The notes under the pieces were generated by a model. That model did not search any database. It saw only the letters and a program-made list of their open reading frames with translations, and was not told the origin of the DNA. Of a DNA stretch of 64,000 nucleotides, positions 1 to 9,227 are shown piece by piece (position 1 is the stretch's first letter; each line of letters starts with the position of its first letter). The DNA is from WHTK01 sp965197795 (GTDB lineage Bacteria; Chloroflexota; Dehalococcoidia; DSTF01; WHTK01): the NCBI GenBank assembly GCA_965197795.1, contig OZ240228.1, positions 1,798,001-1,862,000 on the forward strand. Reading direction: 5' to 3'. A program made the position numbers and the translations under genes.

Positions 1-224
1 CGTACGACCGGCTGAAGGGAGGGACCTCCGGCACCGAAATCTCGGCAGCCAGCTTCCTCGCCGTCTCGTTCGGAGTGTCACTTCTGATCAATAGCATGCT
101 CGCAGCAGGCGCGGCCACCTACACTAGCGCGATCAGAGACGAAAGCCCGAGCCGTTACGACCGGCAGCCTGGAGAGGTAGACGGCATCGGCGAGCTGCTG
201 AGCCGGCACGACTCGACGTCTTAG
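1..224 (+). CDS. C-terminal end of a membrane protein (partial)
   Basis: An open frame enters from the left edge (first full codon at 3) and ends with TAG at 222-224. The 73 visible residues hold one clear hydrophobic segment (about residues 15-40, rich in Ala, Leu, Val and Ser) followed by a hydrophilic acidic tail ending HDSTS. This looks like the last membrane helix and cytoplasmic tail of a membrane protein. The family cannot be told from this fragment. It is co-directional with ku, which starts 115 bases later. Confidence 0.6.
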   Translation, partial: YDRLKGGTSGTEISAASFLAVSFGVSLLINSMLAAGAATYTSAIRDESPSRYDRQPGEVDGIGELLSRHDSTS

Positions 225-339
225 CCGAGTCCCCCGGCATCGGGAGAAACCCTCAGTGCGTGTTAGTAATCCGTGCCTTACAATGGCGTTTCCCGATCAG
301 ACGCCGCGGCGCTATTCGGGCCGCCGGGAGGTACTCGTC

Positions 340-1188
340 ATGCCAAGGCCACTTTGGAAGGGCGCCATCAGCTTCGGGATGGTCAGCATACCGATCAAGG
401 TCTACTCCGCTACCGAAGAAAAAGACGTGCGCTTCAACATGCTGCACGGCGCCGACAACTCGCGCGTCAAGCAGAAGTTGTTCTGCGCCGAAGAAGACGT
501 CGAGATCGACCGACAGGCGGACGTGGTCAAGGGCTACGAGGTTACCCCTGGCAACTACGTGATCATGGATGACGAGGACTTCCAGAAGGTCAACGTCGAG
601 TCCACCCACACGATCGACATCAAGAGCTTCGTCAACCTGGAAGCCATCGATCCGATCCTGTACCAGAAGACCTATTACCTCGAGCCCGAGGAGATCGGCC
701 AGAAGCCGTTCGCCCTATTGATGGCGGCGCTGCGAGAGACGAACAGAGTCGCTATCGCGAAGGTGACGTTCCGTCAGAAAGAGCAGCTGTGCTCCCTGCG
801 CCTTTACGGCAACACGATCGCGCTCGAGACCATGTTTTACGCCGACGAGGTCCGGACGACGGAAGAACTCAGCGTACCCGGCGAGGATATCGACGTGACG
901 GACCGCGACCTGACCATGGCGCGCTCGCTGGTGGACATGCTGGCAGAGCAGGACTTCGACCTGGCCCAGTACAAGGACGAATACCGCGAGGGCCTGCTCG
1001 AGATCATCGGCAAAAAGGCGGAGGGACAGGTGATCGAGGCGCCGGCGGCGGCTCCAGCCAAGATCACCGACCTCACGGAGGCGCTGCGGGCCAGCGTCGA
1101 GCAGGTGCGCAAGCGCAAGGGCACCGCCGCGGACGCCGAGGCTGAGGAAGCCGCCCCGCGCGGCCGCGGCCGCAAGAAGAGCGCATAG
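340..1188 (+). CDS. ku: Non-homologous end-joining protein Ku
   Basis: This 282-residue protein starts MPRPLWKGAISFGMVSIPIK, the hallmark N-terminus of bacterial Ku, so I chose the ATG at 340 over an upstream in-frame ATG at 256; a GGGAGG ribosome site lies 8-14 bases before it. Bacterial Ku forms a homodimeric ring on DNA ends and recruits LigD in non-homologous end joining. The Ku core fills about residues 1-230, and a basic Ala/Arg/Lys tail (ending RGRGRKKSA) matches the usual DNA- or ligase-contacting C-terminal extension. No ligD gene is visible in this window, so the ligase partner must be elsewhere. The frame is intact and the family call is secure. Confidence 0.95.
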   Translation: MPRPLWKGAISFGMVSIPIKVYSATEEKDVRFNMLHGADNSRVKQKLFCAEEDVEIDRQADVVKGYEVTPGNYVIMDDEDFQKVNVESTHTIDIKSFVNLEAIDPILYQKTYYLEPEEIGQKPFALLMAALRETNRVAIAKVTFRQKEQLCSLRLYGNTIALETMFYADEVRTTEELSVPGEDIDVTDRDLTMARSLVDMLAEQDFDLAQYKDEYREGLLEIIGKKAEGQVIEAPAAAPAKITDLTEALRASVEQVRKRKGTAADAEAEEAAPRGRGRKKSA

Positions 1189-1298
1189 CCGACCGCCGAG
1201 GAAGGCCTGCAAGGCGGAGTCGGCACGGACGACCGATGTCAGGCTTGGCGTAGAGCAAGTATTGACACGCTGAGCTTTAGAGCAGCAGGACATGGGCG

Positions 1299-2051
1299 AT
1301 GAGCACGGGTCCGAACGATGAACGGCGCCTCTCGTTAGAACGTGAACGCCTCGGTCCTTACGTCGACGCCGCAAGGGAGAACGTCGGCTGGGACTTCTCG
1401 CGGATCGGGTCAGCCCGGCGGCTAGGCCCGCGCGTACCCTGGAACTACGTTAGTCGCGCCAGGGGACTCGTCAAGCGCGCGGGTCGCGTTCTCGACATAG
1501 GCACCGGTGGCGGGGAGCGGTTCGAGAAAGTCCTCGCAAACCTGCGATGCACCGCAATTGCAACTGAAGCATGGCCGCCCAACGTCCCGATTGCGGCGAC
1601 GCGCCTTGGGCCTTCTGGAGCCCACGTTTTCCACTGCGAGGATCATCGCCTTCCTTTCGCTGACGAAAGCTTCGACGCGATCTTGAATAGCCACGCAGCC
1701 TTCGACCCTCGCCAGATATCTCAAATCCTGCGCGCGGGAGGGAGTTTCTATACCGAACAGATTTCCTCGGACCACTGGAAAGAGGTTCCTGACTTCTTCA
1801 GTCGAGCCACTTCGGCTGGCGAACCGGCTGGTGAGGACAAGTTCGAATTCTATCAGGACCGGCTAAGGGCACATGGGCTAGAAATCGAGCGTGCCCAGAG
1901 GAACGCGGTCCCGGCAGCCTACCGCGGACTAGGAGACTTTGTCTTCATGCTTTGTGTCGCGTCCTGGACGATTCCAAGGTGCGACCCGTTAGGTAGTCAT
2001 CTTCAAGCCCTTCTCGAGATGGAGAAAGCTTGTCGACTTCGGACGGAATAG
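1299..2051 (+). CDS. Class I SAM-dependent methyltransferase
   Basis: The 250-residue product carries a class I methyltransferase motif I (VLDIGTGGGE, about residues 66-75), followed by an acidic post-I strand (IATEAWPPN) and a motif with DESFDAILNSHAAF, which corresponds to the usual post-motif-III Asp region. These features show binding of S-adenosylmethionine. The substrate cannot be deduced. An AGGA sequence lies upstream of the ATG. The gene stands alone between ku and the LysM protein on the same strand, with gaps of 110 and 184 bases, so an operon is not obvious. Similar proteins act on small molecules, but that is only a family tendency. Confidence 0.8.
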   Translation: MSTGPNDERRLSLERERLGPYVDAARENVGWDFSRIGSARRLGPRVPWNYVSRARGLVKRAGRVLDIGTGGGERFEKVLANLRCTAIATEAWPPNVPIAATRLGPSGAHVFHCEDHRLPFADESFDAILNSHAAFDPRQISQILRAGGSFYTEQISSDHWKEVPDFFSRATSAGEPAGEDKFEFYQDRLRAHGLEIERAQRNAVPAAYRGLGDFVFMLCVASWTIPRCDPLGSHLQALLEMEKACRLRTE

Positions 2052-2235
2052 TCCTCACGGAGGGCCTTTATCTCATCGAGGCCAGGAAGCCGAGTGGCGC
2101 CGCTCTTGCTTAACCACCTGCCTTGCTAGATCCGATCGGAATCGGCTGAGGACAACGACTGAGATAAAGATTTTACTGAACTACTGAAACATAATTCTCT
2201 GGTTAGGCCAATGATTATGTTATCCTCGCTGGGCA

Positions 2236-3543
2236 ATGCCTCAGTTCCCCGCACCTCGCAAACTCACGCGACGCCAGCTCATCGGCGGCTCGATCGCCGC
2301 CGGGCTCGCCGCCAACGCGCTCCTGAGTAGCAGGGCGCAGCCGGCGCGCGCGGCCCCTAACGGCAACTTCCACCTCGTCTGGGTATGGCAGTTCTCCACC
2401 GACTCTGAGCCGAACAGCATCGCGGCGCGACTGCGCGATCACGGCCTAGGCGTCATCGTCAAAACGCACGACGGCGTCGAGTGGATGTCGGAGTTCGACA
2501 CGTCGCAGTACGCCGTTTCCGGTCACCCCCAGGTGCAGACGCTGTCGGATTACTTCGAGGGCAACGGCGTGCCATTTCACGCCTGGTGCGTCGTGCACGG
2601 CACCGACCCGATCGAGGAAGCTCGCCTCGCGGCGGCAGTCCTGCTTTCCGGCGCGCGAAGCATCTTCCTCGACGTCGAGCCGCACGCCGGCTTCTGGCGC
2701 GGCACACCCGCCGACGCCGTGGCGTTCGGCCGAGAGCTGCGGCGACTGGTACCCAATGGCAAAGTTGTCCTGTCGATCGATGCCCGGCCCTGGCTCAAGG
2801 ACGCGATCCCGCTGCAGGAGTTCGTGTCCTTCGCCAACTCCATCGCGCCGCAGCACTACTGGCACACCTTCGACACGCAGGCGAACTACGACAAGTACAG
2901 CCGGGCCGGCTTCCCGGTGCCGCCGGGAGGCATAACGCCGGAGTTTCTTCTCGCGACCACGCATACTGTCTACAGCGACGTGCCTTTGACCTTGCACCAC
3001 ACCGGCCAGGGCTCAACCGACGACCCTGGCGAGTGGGGCCGTTTTATGGATGGGGCGTACGCGCTGAACGCCGATTTCCTCTCGGTCTGGCGCTATGGCG
3101 TCACGGACCTTGACGTGCTCGACGTGGTGGCGAGCAGGCCGCCCAGGCAGCCTGTGCCAGGCGTCTTATCCGGCCCAAGCATCATCCACGTCGTCGAGCC
3201 GGGCCAGACCGTGGGGTTGATCGCTTCCATTTACAACACCTCGATCGACGTCATCGTCCAGACCAACCAGCTCAGCGACCCGAACTACGTATTCATCGGC
3301 CAGGAGCTCGTGATTCCGGGCAGCGCGGCGTCGCTCAATCTGCCGACGGCGAGCCTCCTCAATCCGCCACCGCCCGGCGGCGGCGCGCCGGCGACATCGG
3401 GCACTACTTACGTGGTGACGGCGGGCGACACGTTGTCCGGCATCGCGGCCCGCTTCGGAACCTCGATCAGCGCGATCGCCAGCGCCAACAACCTGGGCAA
3501 CCTCGACTACATCTTCACCGGCCAGCAACTGACTATTCCCTGA
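2236..3543 (+). CDS. Tat-exported protein with two C-terminal LysM domains
   Basis: The N-terminus contains a twin-arginine signal (TRRQLIGGSIAAGLAAN) ending near an AxA site (PARAAP), so the 435-residue protein should be exported folded by the Tat system. Residues about 45-300 form a TIM-barrel-like region with motifs such as FLDVEPHAGFW and VVLSIDARPW, resembling uncharacterised glycoside-hydrolase-like domains. Two LysM repeats follow, at about 312-357 and 392-435, each starting with a YVV/HVV-x-GDT/GQT pattern and ending in a GQ-L-IP motif; they are joined by a Pro/Gly-rich linker. LysM domains bind N-acetylglucosamine polymers, so a cell-surface or wall role is likely. The catalytic function is unproven. 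The 184-base AT-rich upstream gap probably holds its promoter. Confidence 0.8.
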   Translation: MPQFPAPRKLTRRQLIGGSIAAGLAANALLSSRAQPARAAPNGNFHLVWVWQFSTDSEPNSIAARLRDHGLGVIVKTHDGVEWMSEFDTSQYAVSGHPQVQTLSDYFEGNGVPFHAWCVVHGTDPIEEARLAAAVLLSGARSIFLDVEPHAGFWRGTPADAVAFGRELRRLVPNGKVVLSIDARPWLKDAIPLQEFVSFANSIAPQHYWHTFDTQANYDKYSRAGFPVPPGGITPEFLLATTHTVYSDVPLTLHHTGQGSTDDPGEWGRFMDGAYALNADFLSVWRYGVTDLDVLDVVASRPPRQPVPGVLSGPSIIHVVEPGQTVGLIASIYNTSIDVIVQTNQLSDPNYVFIGQELVIPGSAASLNLPTASLLNPPPPGGGAPATSGTTYVVTAGDTLSGIAARFGTSISAIASANNLGNLDYIFTGQQLTIP

Positions 3544-3568
3544 TCACACGCCGGTCTAGGATCGAAGC

Positions 3569-4408
3569 GTGAACCTGCTGCGACCGACGAGCGAGGATGC
3601 CGCGGAGGCTTGGCGTCGTCTCGTGGTGGCCGAACGCGAGCAGGTCGAGCGCCTGCCCAACCGGCCCCGTCCCGAGGACTTCTATGCCCCTGTGGCGGAA
3701 CGATTCAAGGCGGACCCACATCGCACCGACGAACCGCTGCTAGACGCTCTTCGCAGCCTGGTGCGTCCGGATGAGACCTGGATCGACATCGGCGCCGGCG
3801 GCGGGCGCTACACGCTGCCGATCGCCCTGCTGGCACGCCGCGTCTACGCCGTCGAGCCTTCAGCGGGCATGCGTATCGCGCTTGCGGAGGCGGCGCAGGA
3901 GCACGGCATCGAGAATCTCGAGGTTCACGATGAGCGATGGCCGGGCGAAAGCCATGTGCCAGTGGCCGACGTCGCGTTCATCAGCCAGGTCGGCTACGAC
4001 ATCGCCGAGTTCGGCGCCTTCCTCGCCATGATGGACGCGCACGCGAGCCGTCTCTGCGTCAGCGTTATGTTTACTGAAGCTCCGATTACCGAGTGGGCGC
4101 CGTTCTGGCGCGCCGTACACGGCGAGGAGCGGCATCTCCTGCCCGCGGCGGGCGAGATGATGACGCTGCTCTTGGCGCGCGACAATGCGCCGGAGGTTCA
4201 CTTCCTCGACCTGCCACCGCGGTCCTACGCGGATGTGGAGTCGCTGCACGCCGCGGCGCGACGGCCGCTCTGGGTGCTGCCGGATAGCGAGCAGGACTCG
4301 AGGCTGGAAGCGGCGGTCACGGAACTCGCCGTGAGGGTCGAAGGCGGCTACGCGCTGAGCGATAAAACTCGGCGTCTGGGCGTCATCAGCTGGCGGTCGC
4401 GCGACTAG
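3569..4408 (+). CDS. Class I SAM-dependent methyltransferase
   Basis: The start is GTG at 3569 with AGGA about seven bases upstream. The 279-residue protein has motif I WIDIGAGGGRYTLP (about residues 70-83), the acidic end of strand beta-2 in AVEPSAGM, and a downstream VADVAFISQVGYD segment, all typical of Rossmann-fold methyltransferases. The substrate is unknown. It follows the LysM gene after 25 bases on the same strand, and its stop overlaps the end of the convergent DUF192 gene by four bases. It is not closely similar in sequence to the methyltransferase at 1299, beyond the shared fold motifs. Confidence 0.8.
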   Translation: MNLLRPTSEDAAEAWRRLVVAEREQVERLPNRPRPEDFYAPVAERFKADPHRTDEPLLDALRSLVRPDETWIDIGAGGGRYTLPIALLARRVYAVEPSAGMRIALAEAAQEHGIENLEVHDERWPGESHVPVADVAFISQVGYDIAEFGAFLAMMDAHASRLCVSVMFTEAPITEWAPFWRAVHGEERHLLPAAGEMMTLLLARDNAPEVHFLDLPPRSYADVESLHAAARRPLWVLPDSEQDSRLEAAVTELAVRVEGGYALSDKTRRLGVISWRSRD

Positions 4409-4776
4409 CTGGCCGCGTCGATCAGGTCCGGCCCGTCCTCGAAGTCAAGGTAGTCCCCAACCTGCGTGTTCGAGGCCGTGATCGCGCCAGCGGGCAGTTC
4501 GATCGCGTAGTGACATCGCAGCGGCGCAGCGACGAGTTTGAAAGGACGCACCGCTTTGGCGACCTTGGCGACCTTGCCTTGCTTGGTCGCGTAGATGACG
4601 TCGATCGGGAAACGCATGAACAACGTGTGTAGAGAGCCGGCGCCCTTGAACAGCAGTCCCTGCCCGTCTTCGAGGCGATCACGCCCCGGCAGTCCTTTGA
4701 CCTGCTGCGACGCGGTCTCCGCGACCTCAATGGTCTCTCCTACAACCGTGTCGCGAGACGTATTCCTGACGATCAC
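4405..4776 (-). CDS. DUF192 family protein
   Basis: The 123-residue product shows DUF192 features: a GLPGRDRLEDGQGLLF segment, then the HTLFMRFPIDVIY core and a C-terminal VLELPAGxI-like motif, here AIELPAGAITAS. No signal peptide is present, although many family members have one. The function of DUF192 is not established. The gene lies directly after tadC in the same direction, six bases downstream, so it is probably the last gene of the pilus operon. Association of DUF192 genes with Tad loci is common in my knowledge of such clusters, which suggests a link to pilus assembly or pilin processing, but this is inference. Confidence 0.8.
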   Translation of the reverse strand: MIVRNTSRDTVVGETIEVAETASQQVKGLPGRDRLEDGQGLLFKGAGSLHTLFMRFPIDVIYATKQGKVAKVAKAVRPFKLVAAPLRCHYAIELPAGAITASNTQVGDYLDFEDGPDLIDAAS

Positions 4777-4781
4777 GACGG

Positions 4782-5626
4782 CTAGGTCCGGTTAACGAAT
4801 TGTTCGTAGATCTGAATGCCGGCGGGCCCAAGGATGACGAGGAACATGGTTGGGAAGATGCAAAGCACCAGCGGGAACATCATCTTGATCGGCGCCGCCT
4901 GAGCCTGCTGTTCGGCGCGCTGGCGGCGCTTGACGCGCATCTGGTCCGCCTGCACTCGCAGCACGGCCGCGATGCTGGTACCCATGCTTTCGGCCTGGAT
5001 GACGGCGTTGATGAACGCGCTCAGGTCCGCCAGACCGACGCGATCGCCGAGGTCTTTCATGGCTTCGCGGCGAAGCCGTCCGAGGGAGACCTCTTGCAGC
5101 ATGACGGTGAGCTCTTCGCCAAAGGGGCCTTCGACTTTCTCCGCAACGCGAGCCAGCGCCGCCTCGAGGCCAAGACCGGCCTCGACGCAGGTCGTAACCA
5201 GGTCGAAGGCATCCGGTAGCGACTTGAGGATCAGCTTCTGGCGGAATCGAACGCGGTTGCTCAGCCAAACCTTAGGCCCGATCGCTCCGATGACGCCGAG
5301 GCCGCCGAGGATCAGCGTGTTGGTCCCGCCGAACCCGCCGCCTGAGGAGATGATGGTCAGGCCGAAGAGGACAAGGACGCCTTCCGCCACGGCTGTTCCC
5401 ATCAGGAAGCCAGACACGGTCGTGGGCTCGCCGGCCATCAGGAGCTGCTTTTCGATACCCTTAACCCAGTTGGTCGGCAGTAGCTTCTGCAGTGAACCGC
5501 CGAGCTGCGAGGCCATAGGGCCCAGCAGGCGGGTCTTGAACGGCTCCGTCGCTGCCTGGTTACCACAACCAGCAGGAAGATCGCTCCGAAGATCGACGCA
5601 ATTGCCAGGATAACGATCAGGTCCAC
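4782..5626 (-). CDS. tadC: Type II secretion system F family protein (TadC), one frameshift
   Basis: TadC is an inner-membrane platform protein of the Tad/Flp pilus. The N-terminus starts with GTG at 5626 (MDLIVILAIASIFGAIFLLV, a membrane helix). The frame breaks after about residue 23, and the continuation reads NQAATEPFKTRLLGPMASQL in the next frame to the stop at 4782. One missing base near 5555-5565 restores a single protein of about 281 residues. The GspF-like domain (about residues 110-250) contains SLPDAFDLVTTCVEAGLGLE and ends in a hydrophobic segment with FPTMFLVILGPAG. Lies 3 bases after tadB and just upstream of the DUF192 gene. The break may be a sequence error or a real mutation; the rest looks functional. 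Confidence 0.85.
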
Positions 5627-5629
5627 GAG

Positions 5630-6604
5630 CTACACCTCGATCTCAAGGATCTTTTTGATAATGAACATGCCGATGAGCTCCATCATGACGCCGCCGGCCA
5701 GCATGACCTGACCCACGGTGCGGGTGAAGAGCAAGTTGATGTATTCGGGGTTCAGCACAGTGATCGCCAGCCCGATGAACACCGGAAGGAGGCCGGTCAT
5801 GACTTGCTGTGTGGTCAGCGTCTTGATCTCGCCGCGAATTCGGATACGCTCGCGCATGGTGTGGCCGACGGTGTCGAGGATCTCGGCCAGGTTACCGCCG
5901 GTCGACTGCTGAATCAGCATGGCCGTTACGACGATGTCGAGGTCGGCGCTGCCGCTGCGCTCGGCCAGGTTCTGCAGAGCATCTTCGGTGGACGAGCCCA
6001 CGTTGATCTCCTGCAGCATGCGAAGGATGTCCGTGGCTATCGGGTGCTCAAGCTCCTTGCCGACAAGATCCATGCTCTGCATCAGGCCGAATCCAGACTT
6101 GAGCGCGTTGGCCAGCATGGTGAGCATATCCGGTAGCTGCTCGTTCAGCTTTGTGAGACGCTTCGACCGCGCTCGCATCATGTAGAACCGGGGCAGCATG
6201 TAGCCGAAGAGCCCGGCGATCACGGTGGCCGCGACGCCCTTGGGCCCCGTTCCCAGGAGGAGTATTGGTAGACCAGCCCCGAACAGGCCGGAGAAGATAC
6301 GTGCCGCGACGTACTCCGACACGGTTAGCTTCATGTCCGCGCGTTCAAGCTGGATTCCCAGGTCGTCTGTACCCGACCTGTTGGCCAGCAAGGCCGAGAT
6401 GATCGGGGTGGTCCCGGTACGGCTGCGGCGAAGGCCAGAAACGCTGGCGGGGATTACCTGGTAACCGGAGTCTTCTCCCATGAGGGAGCCGAGCCGGCGC
6501 TCGAGGTTACCGCGCGGGCTTGCTGCCGCGTTGTACATGGCAAGCATGGCCGTAACGATGGCGCCGAGCACCGCCAGCGCAGCGAGTAGCGCGATAGGGT
6601 CCAT
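5630..6604 (-). CDS. tadB: Type II secretion system F family protein (TadB)
   Basis: The 324-residue product has an N-terminal membrane helix (LAALAVLGAIVTAMLAMY), two further hydrophobic segments around residues 105-150, a GspF domain with PDMLTMLANALKSGFGLMQS and a C-terminal membrane pair. It is the second platform protein of the Tad pilus, working with TadC beneath the pilus base and pulled by the ATPase TadA. The frame is intact. Its ATG at 6604 directly abuts the final stop codon of tadA (6605-6607), so translation of the two is probably coupled. Order tadA-tadB-tadC is the canonical Tad arrangement. Confidence 0.9.
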   Translation of the reverse strand: MDPIALLAALAVLGAIVTAMLAMYNAAASPRGNLERRLGSLMGEDSGYQVIPASVSGLRRSRTGTTPIISALLANRSGTDDLGIQLERADMKLTVSEYVAARIFSGLFGAGLPILLLGTGPKGVAATVIAGLFGYMLPRFYMMRARSKRLTKLNEQLPDMLTMLANALKSGFGLMQSMDLVGKELEHPIATDILRMLQEINVGSSTEDALQNLAERSGSADLDIVVTAMLIQQSTGGNLAEILDTVGHTMRERIRIRGEIKTLTTQQVMTGLLPVFIGLAITVLNPEYINLLFTRTVGQVMLAGGVMMELIGMFIIKKILEIEV

Positions 6605-7971
6605 CTAAGCAGCCACCCCAGCGAAGAGGTTCGGAGCGAGCTGGATGCCGAGGCTCTCGAAGCGCTCGGCAAACCGCGGGCGAATGCCCGTCGACCGGAA
6701 GGCGCCGCGTACGCGGCCCTCGGTATCGATACCGGTCTGCTCATAGCGGAAGATGTCCTGCATGGTGACCACCTAGCCTTCCATTCCGGACACCTCGCTG
6801 ATGTGTGTCATCTTGCGGCTACCATCCGAGAAACGGCTGACCTGCAGGATGACGTGGACCGCCGAGGCGATCTGCTCACGGATCGCCCGGGAGGGCAGGT
6901 CGAGGTTCGCCATGAGGATCATGTTCTCGAGGCGAGCGAGTGCGTCACGCGGTGTATTGGCGTGGACGGTGCTGACCGATCCTTCGTGGCCCGTGTTCAT
7001 TGCCTGCATCATGTCGAAGGCCTCGGGGCCACGAACCTCACCGACGATGATGCGGTCCGGGCGCATACGCAGTGAGTTGCGCACCAGGTCTCTCTGGCTC
7101 ACCTCACCGCGCCCTTCGAGGCTGGCGGGTCGCGCCTCCAGCGTGACGACGTGGACTTGCTGCAACCGGAGCTCGGTCGGGTCCTCGATAGTGACGATGC
7201 GTTCGGTGTCGGGGATGAAGCCGGACAGGGCGTTGAGCATCGTCGTCTTACCGGAACCGGTGCCTCCAGAGATGATCGTGTTCAGCTTGCCCTGGACGCA
7301 GGCGCGCAGGAACTCGGCCAGCTCGTGGGTCATGGCGCCGACGTTGATCAGGTCGTCCATAGTCATCTTGTCGGCGCGGAACTTTCGGATGGTCATCGCC
7401 GGGGCTTTGGGAGCCACCGGCGGGATGATGATGTTGACACGGGAGCCGTCCGGAAGGCGGGCGTCTACCATCGGCGAAGATTCGTCGACACGCCGGCCCA
7501 GAGGCGCCAGCACGCGTTCGATGACGCGCATGATGTGCTGGTTGTCGCGGAAGCGGATCGGGCTCAGGTAGAGGCGGCCATCCTTTTCGAAGTAAACCGT
7601 CTCGGGGTTGTTGACCATGACTTCTGATATCGATGGGTCCTCAGCAACGGCTGGATCGGGCCGTAGCCCAGGATTTCGTCGCAGACCGCGGCGATGAGCT
7701 CGTCGCGGCTGAAACCGACGACACCGGGCATTTCCGTCTGGATAAGCTCCTTGGCGGCGTTCTCGACAACCTCGCGTGCCTTCGGGCTGTCCGGGTTCTC
7801 GACCTTGGATGCGTCCAGTTCCTCAATGAGGCGCTGGTGCAGGCGGAATTTGAGCTCGTTGAAGGCTTCGCTGGACTGCAATAGCGGATTACGGTTTGCC
7901 TGGCCGCGCGTACCGCCGGATACGCCTGGAGGCTGGTTGCCGACCTGCCTTCTCTGACCTTGTTCGTTCAC
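6605..7971 (-). pseudogene. tadA: Tad pilus ATPase TadA/CpaF, broken by a frameshift and an in-frame stop
   Basis: TadA is the hexameric secretion ATPase that powers Flp pilus extension. The N-terminal part starts at 7971 and runs through DEILGYGPIQPLL; the frame then shifts near 7636, and the text continues as DPSISEVMVNNPETVYFEKDG. A single missing base there (for example CTGAGG for CTGAAGG) restores it. The core has an intact Walker A (GGTGSGKTTML), a Walker B region and the His/Asp box. The frame hits TAG at 6773-6775 after SGMEG, yet the same frame continues with VVTMQDIFRYEQTGID and a normal TadA C-terminus to a stop at 6605. So one substitution (CAG or GAG to TAG) separates it from full length. 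Either a decayed gene or two sequence errors. Confidence 0.85.
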
Positions 7972-8001
7972 TGAGGTGTCCTCCCCTGTCTGCCTCGGGT
8001 A

Positions 8002-9189
8002 CTAGCGGCCCAGGACTCGGTCCAGGAAACCCTTCCTGTCGCGACGCAGGCCTGCCAGGTTGTAGCTCATGTCGGTAATCGAGCGCGAAGCGCGAGCGTA
8101 CGGCTTGGCAAGCACGATCGGCTGGCCCAGCTGGTTGCTATTGCTCACGGCCACATCGTGCGGGATGCGCCAGTACACGTCGTACTCGAGGACGCGCTCA
8201 ACGTCGTCGGCGCGCAAGCTGTTGGCTGAAGTCGAATGGTTGATCACCAGCTTGACCTTGTCCTCGGAGACGGCGGCCGCGCGCAACATCTCCAGCGCCA
8301 GGGCTGTGTCCTTGATGCTGGCGATGTCCATGCTGGTGACGAGCAGGATGATGTCGGCGCACTCGAGCGCCGTCGCAACCAGCTCGTTGAACGCTCCGGG
8401 CGTGTCGACGACCACGTAGTCGTGCGTCTGCGCCAGCAGCTCGATAACGCGAGCGATGTGGTGACGGTGCAGTGCGCCCCACTCCGTGGGATGAAGCGGC
8501 GCCGGCAGGATCTGCACGCCGCTGCTGTGCTGAACCAGGTACTCGCGGATCGAGTCGCGGTCTACCGAGTCGATGGCACGTCCAACGTCTGCGATGCTGT
8601 ACTCAACGACGACGTCCATCATGATGGCGACGTCGCCGAAGCGGGTGTCCATGTCGATGATGGCGATGGCGCTATTCGTGTTCTTGCAAAGGGACGTCGC
8701 CAGGTTGGTCGAAATCGTCGTCTTGCCGATGCCGCCCGTGGCGCCGAAGATCGTGATGACCGTGCCCCGTGCTGCCGAAGACGCGGTGACCCCGGTCATA
8801 CGGGTGCGGCGCCGTTCCTCTTGCTCGAGGACGGAGTAGATGGCGCGAGCCAGCTCTTCCGGCCGGGGCGGCTTCACGAGGTAGTCGCGGGCGCCGGAAA
8901 CCATTGCCCGGCGGACGGAGGCCGCATCGGAGAGCGAGGAGTAGACGATAATCGGCGTCTCAGGAAGAGCGTCCGAGAGCGAGCTCATGGTCTGGGAGGC
9001 GCGCGCTACCGGCTCTTCCATCGCCAGCACAATGATGTCCGGATTCTTCTCACGCGCCATCGTGACGGCGTCGATGCCGTAGCCGGCCTCCCCGGAGACC
9101 TCGAAGTGGGCCATCACCAAAGCGCGGTTGGTATCAGCCCGACTGTTAATGTCGGGGTCGATGACTACGACTTCTAGATTCTTCGGCAA
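8002..9189 (-). CDS. tadZ: TadZ/CpaE-like protein: pseudo-receiver plus ParA-type ATPase
   Basis: The 395-residue protein joins a response-regulator-like domain (residues about 6-122) to a ParA/MinD-type ATPase (about 140-390). The receiver keeps the acidic pair (VVVIDPD) and the distal Lys (YLVKPPRP), but the position of the phospho-accepting Asp reads IIVLAMEEP, so it probably is not phosphorylated, as is usual in TadZ. The ATPase has a deviant Walker A (GATGGIGKTTIST, residues 149-161), and DYVVVDTPG as Walker B. TadZ/CpaE localises the pilus machine, often at a cell pole. It sits 30 bases before tadA and after cpaB. Confidence 0.9.
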   Translation of the reverse strand: MPKNLEVVVIDPDINSRADTNRALVMAHFEVSGEAGYGIDAVTMAREKNPDIIVLAMEEPVARASQTMSSLSDALPETPIIVYSSLSDAASVRRAMVSGARDYLVKPPRPEELARAIYSVLEQEERRRTRMTGVTASSAARGTVITIFGATGGIGKTTISTNLATSLCKNTNSAIAIIDMDTRFGDVAIMMDVVVEYSIADVGRAIDSVDRDSIREYLVQHSSGVQILPAPLHPTEWGALHRHHIARVIELLAQTHDYVVVDTPGAFNELVATALECADIILLVTSMDIASIKDTALALEMLRAAAVSEDKVKLVINHSTSANSLRADDVERVLEYDVYWRIPHDVAVSNSNQLGQPIVLAKPYARASRSITDMSYNLAGLRRDRKGFLDRVLGR

Positions 9190-9227
9190 GATGTCCTCCG
9201 GTCCTTCCCTGGAAGGGGGCAGGTTGG

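Noticed and set aside
8236..9177. A 300-codon open frame antisense to tadZ
   Set aside because: The minus-strand frame has clear receiver and ParA motifs; the antisense one is a shadow.
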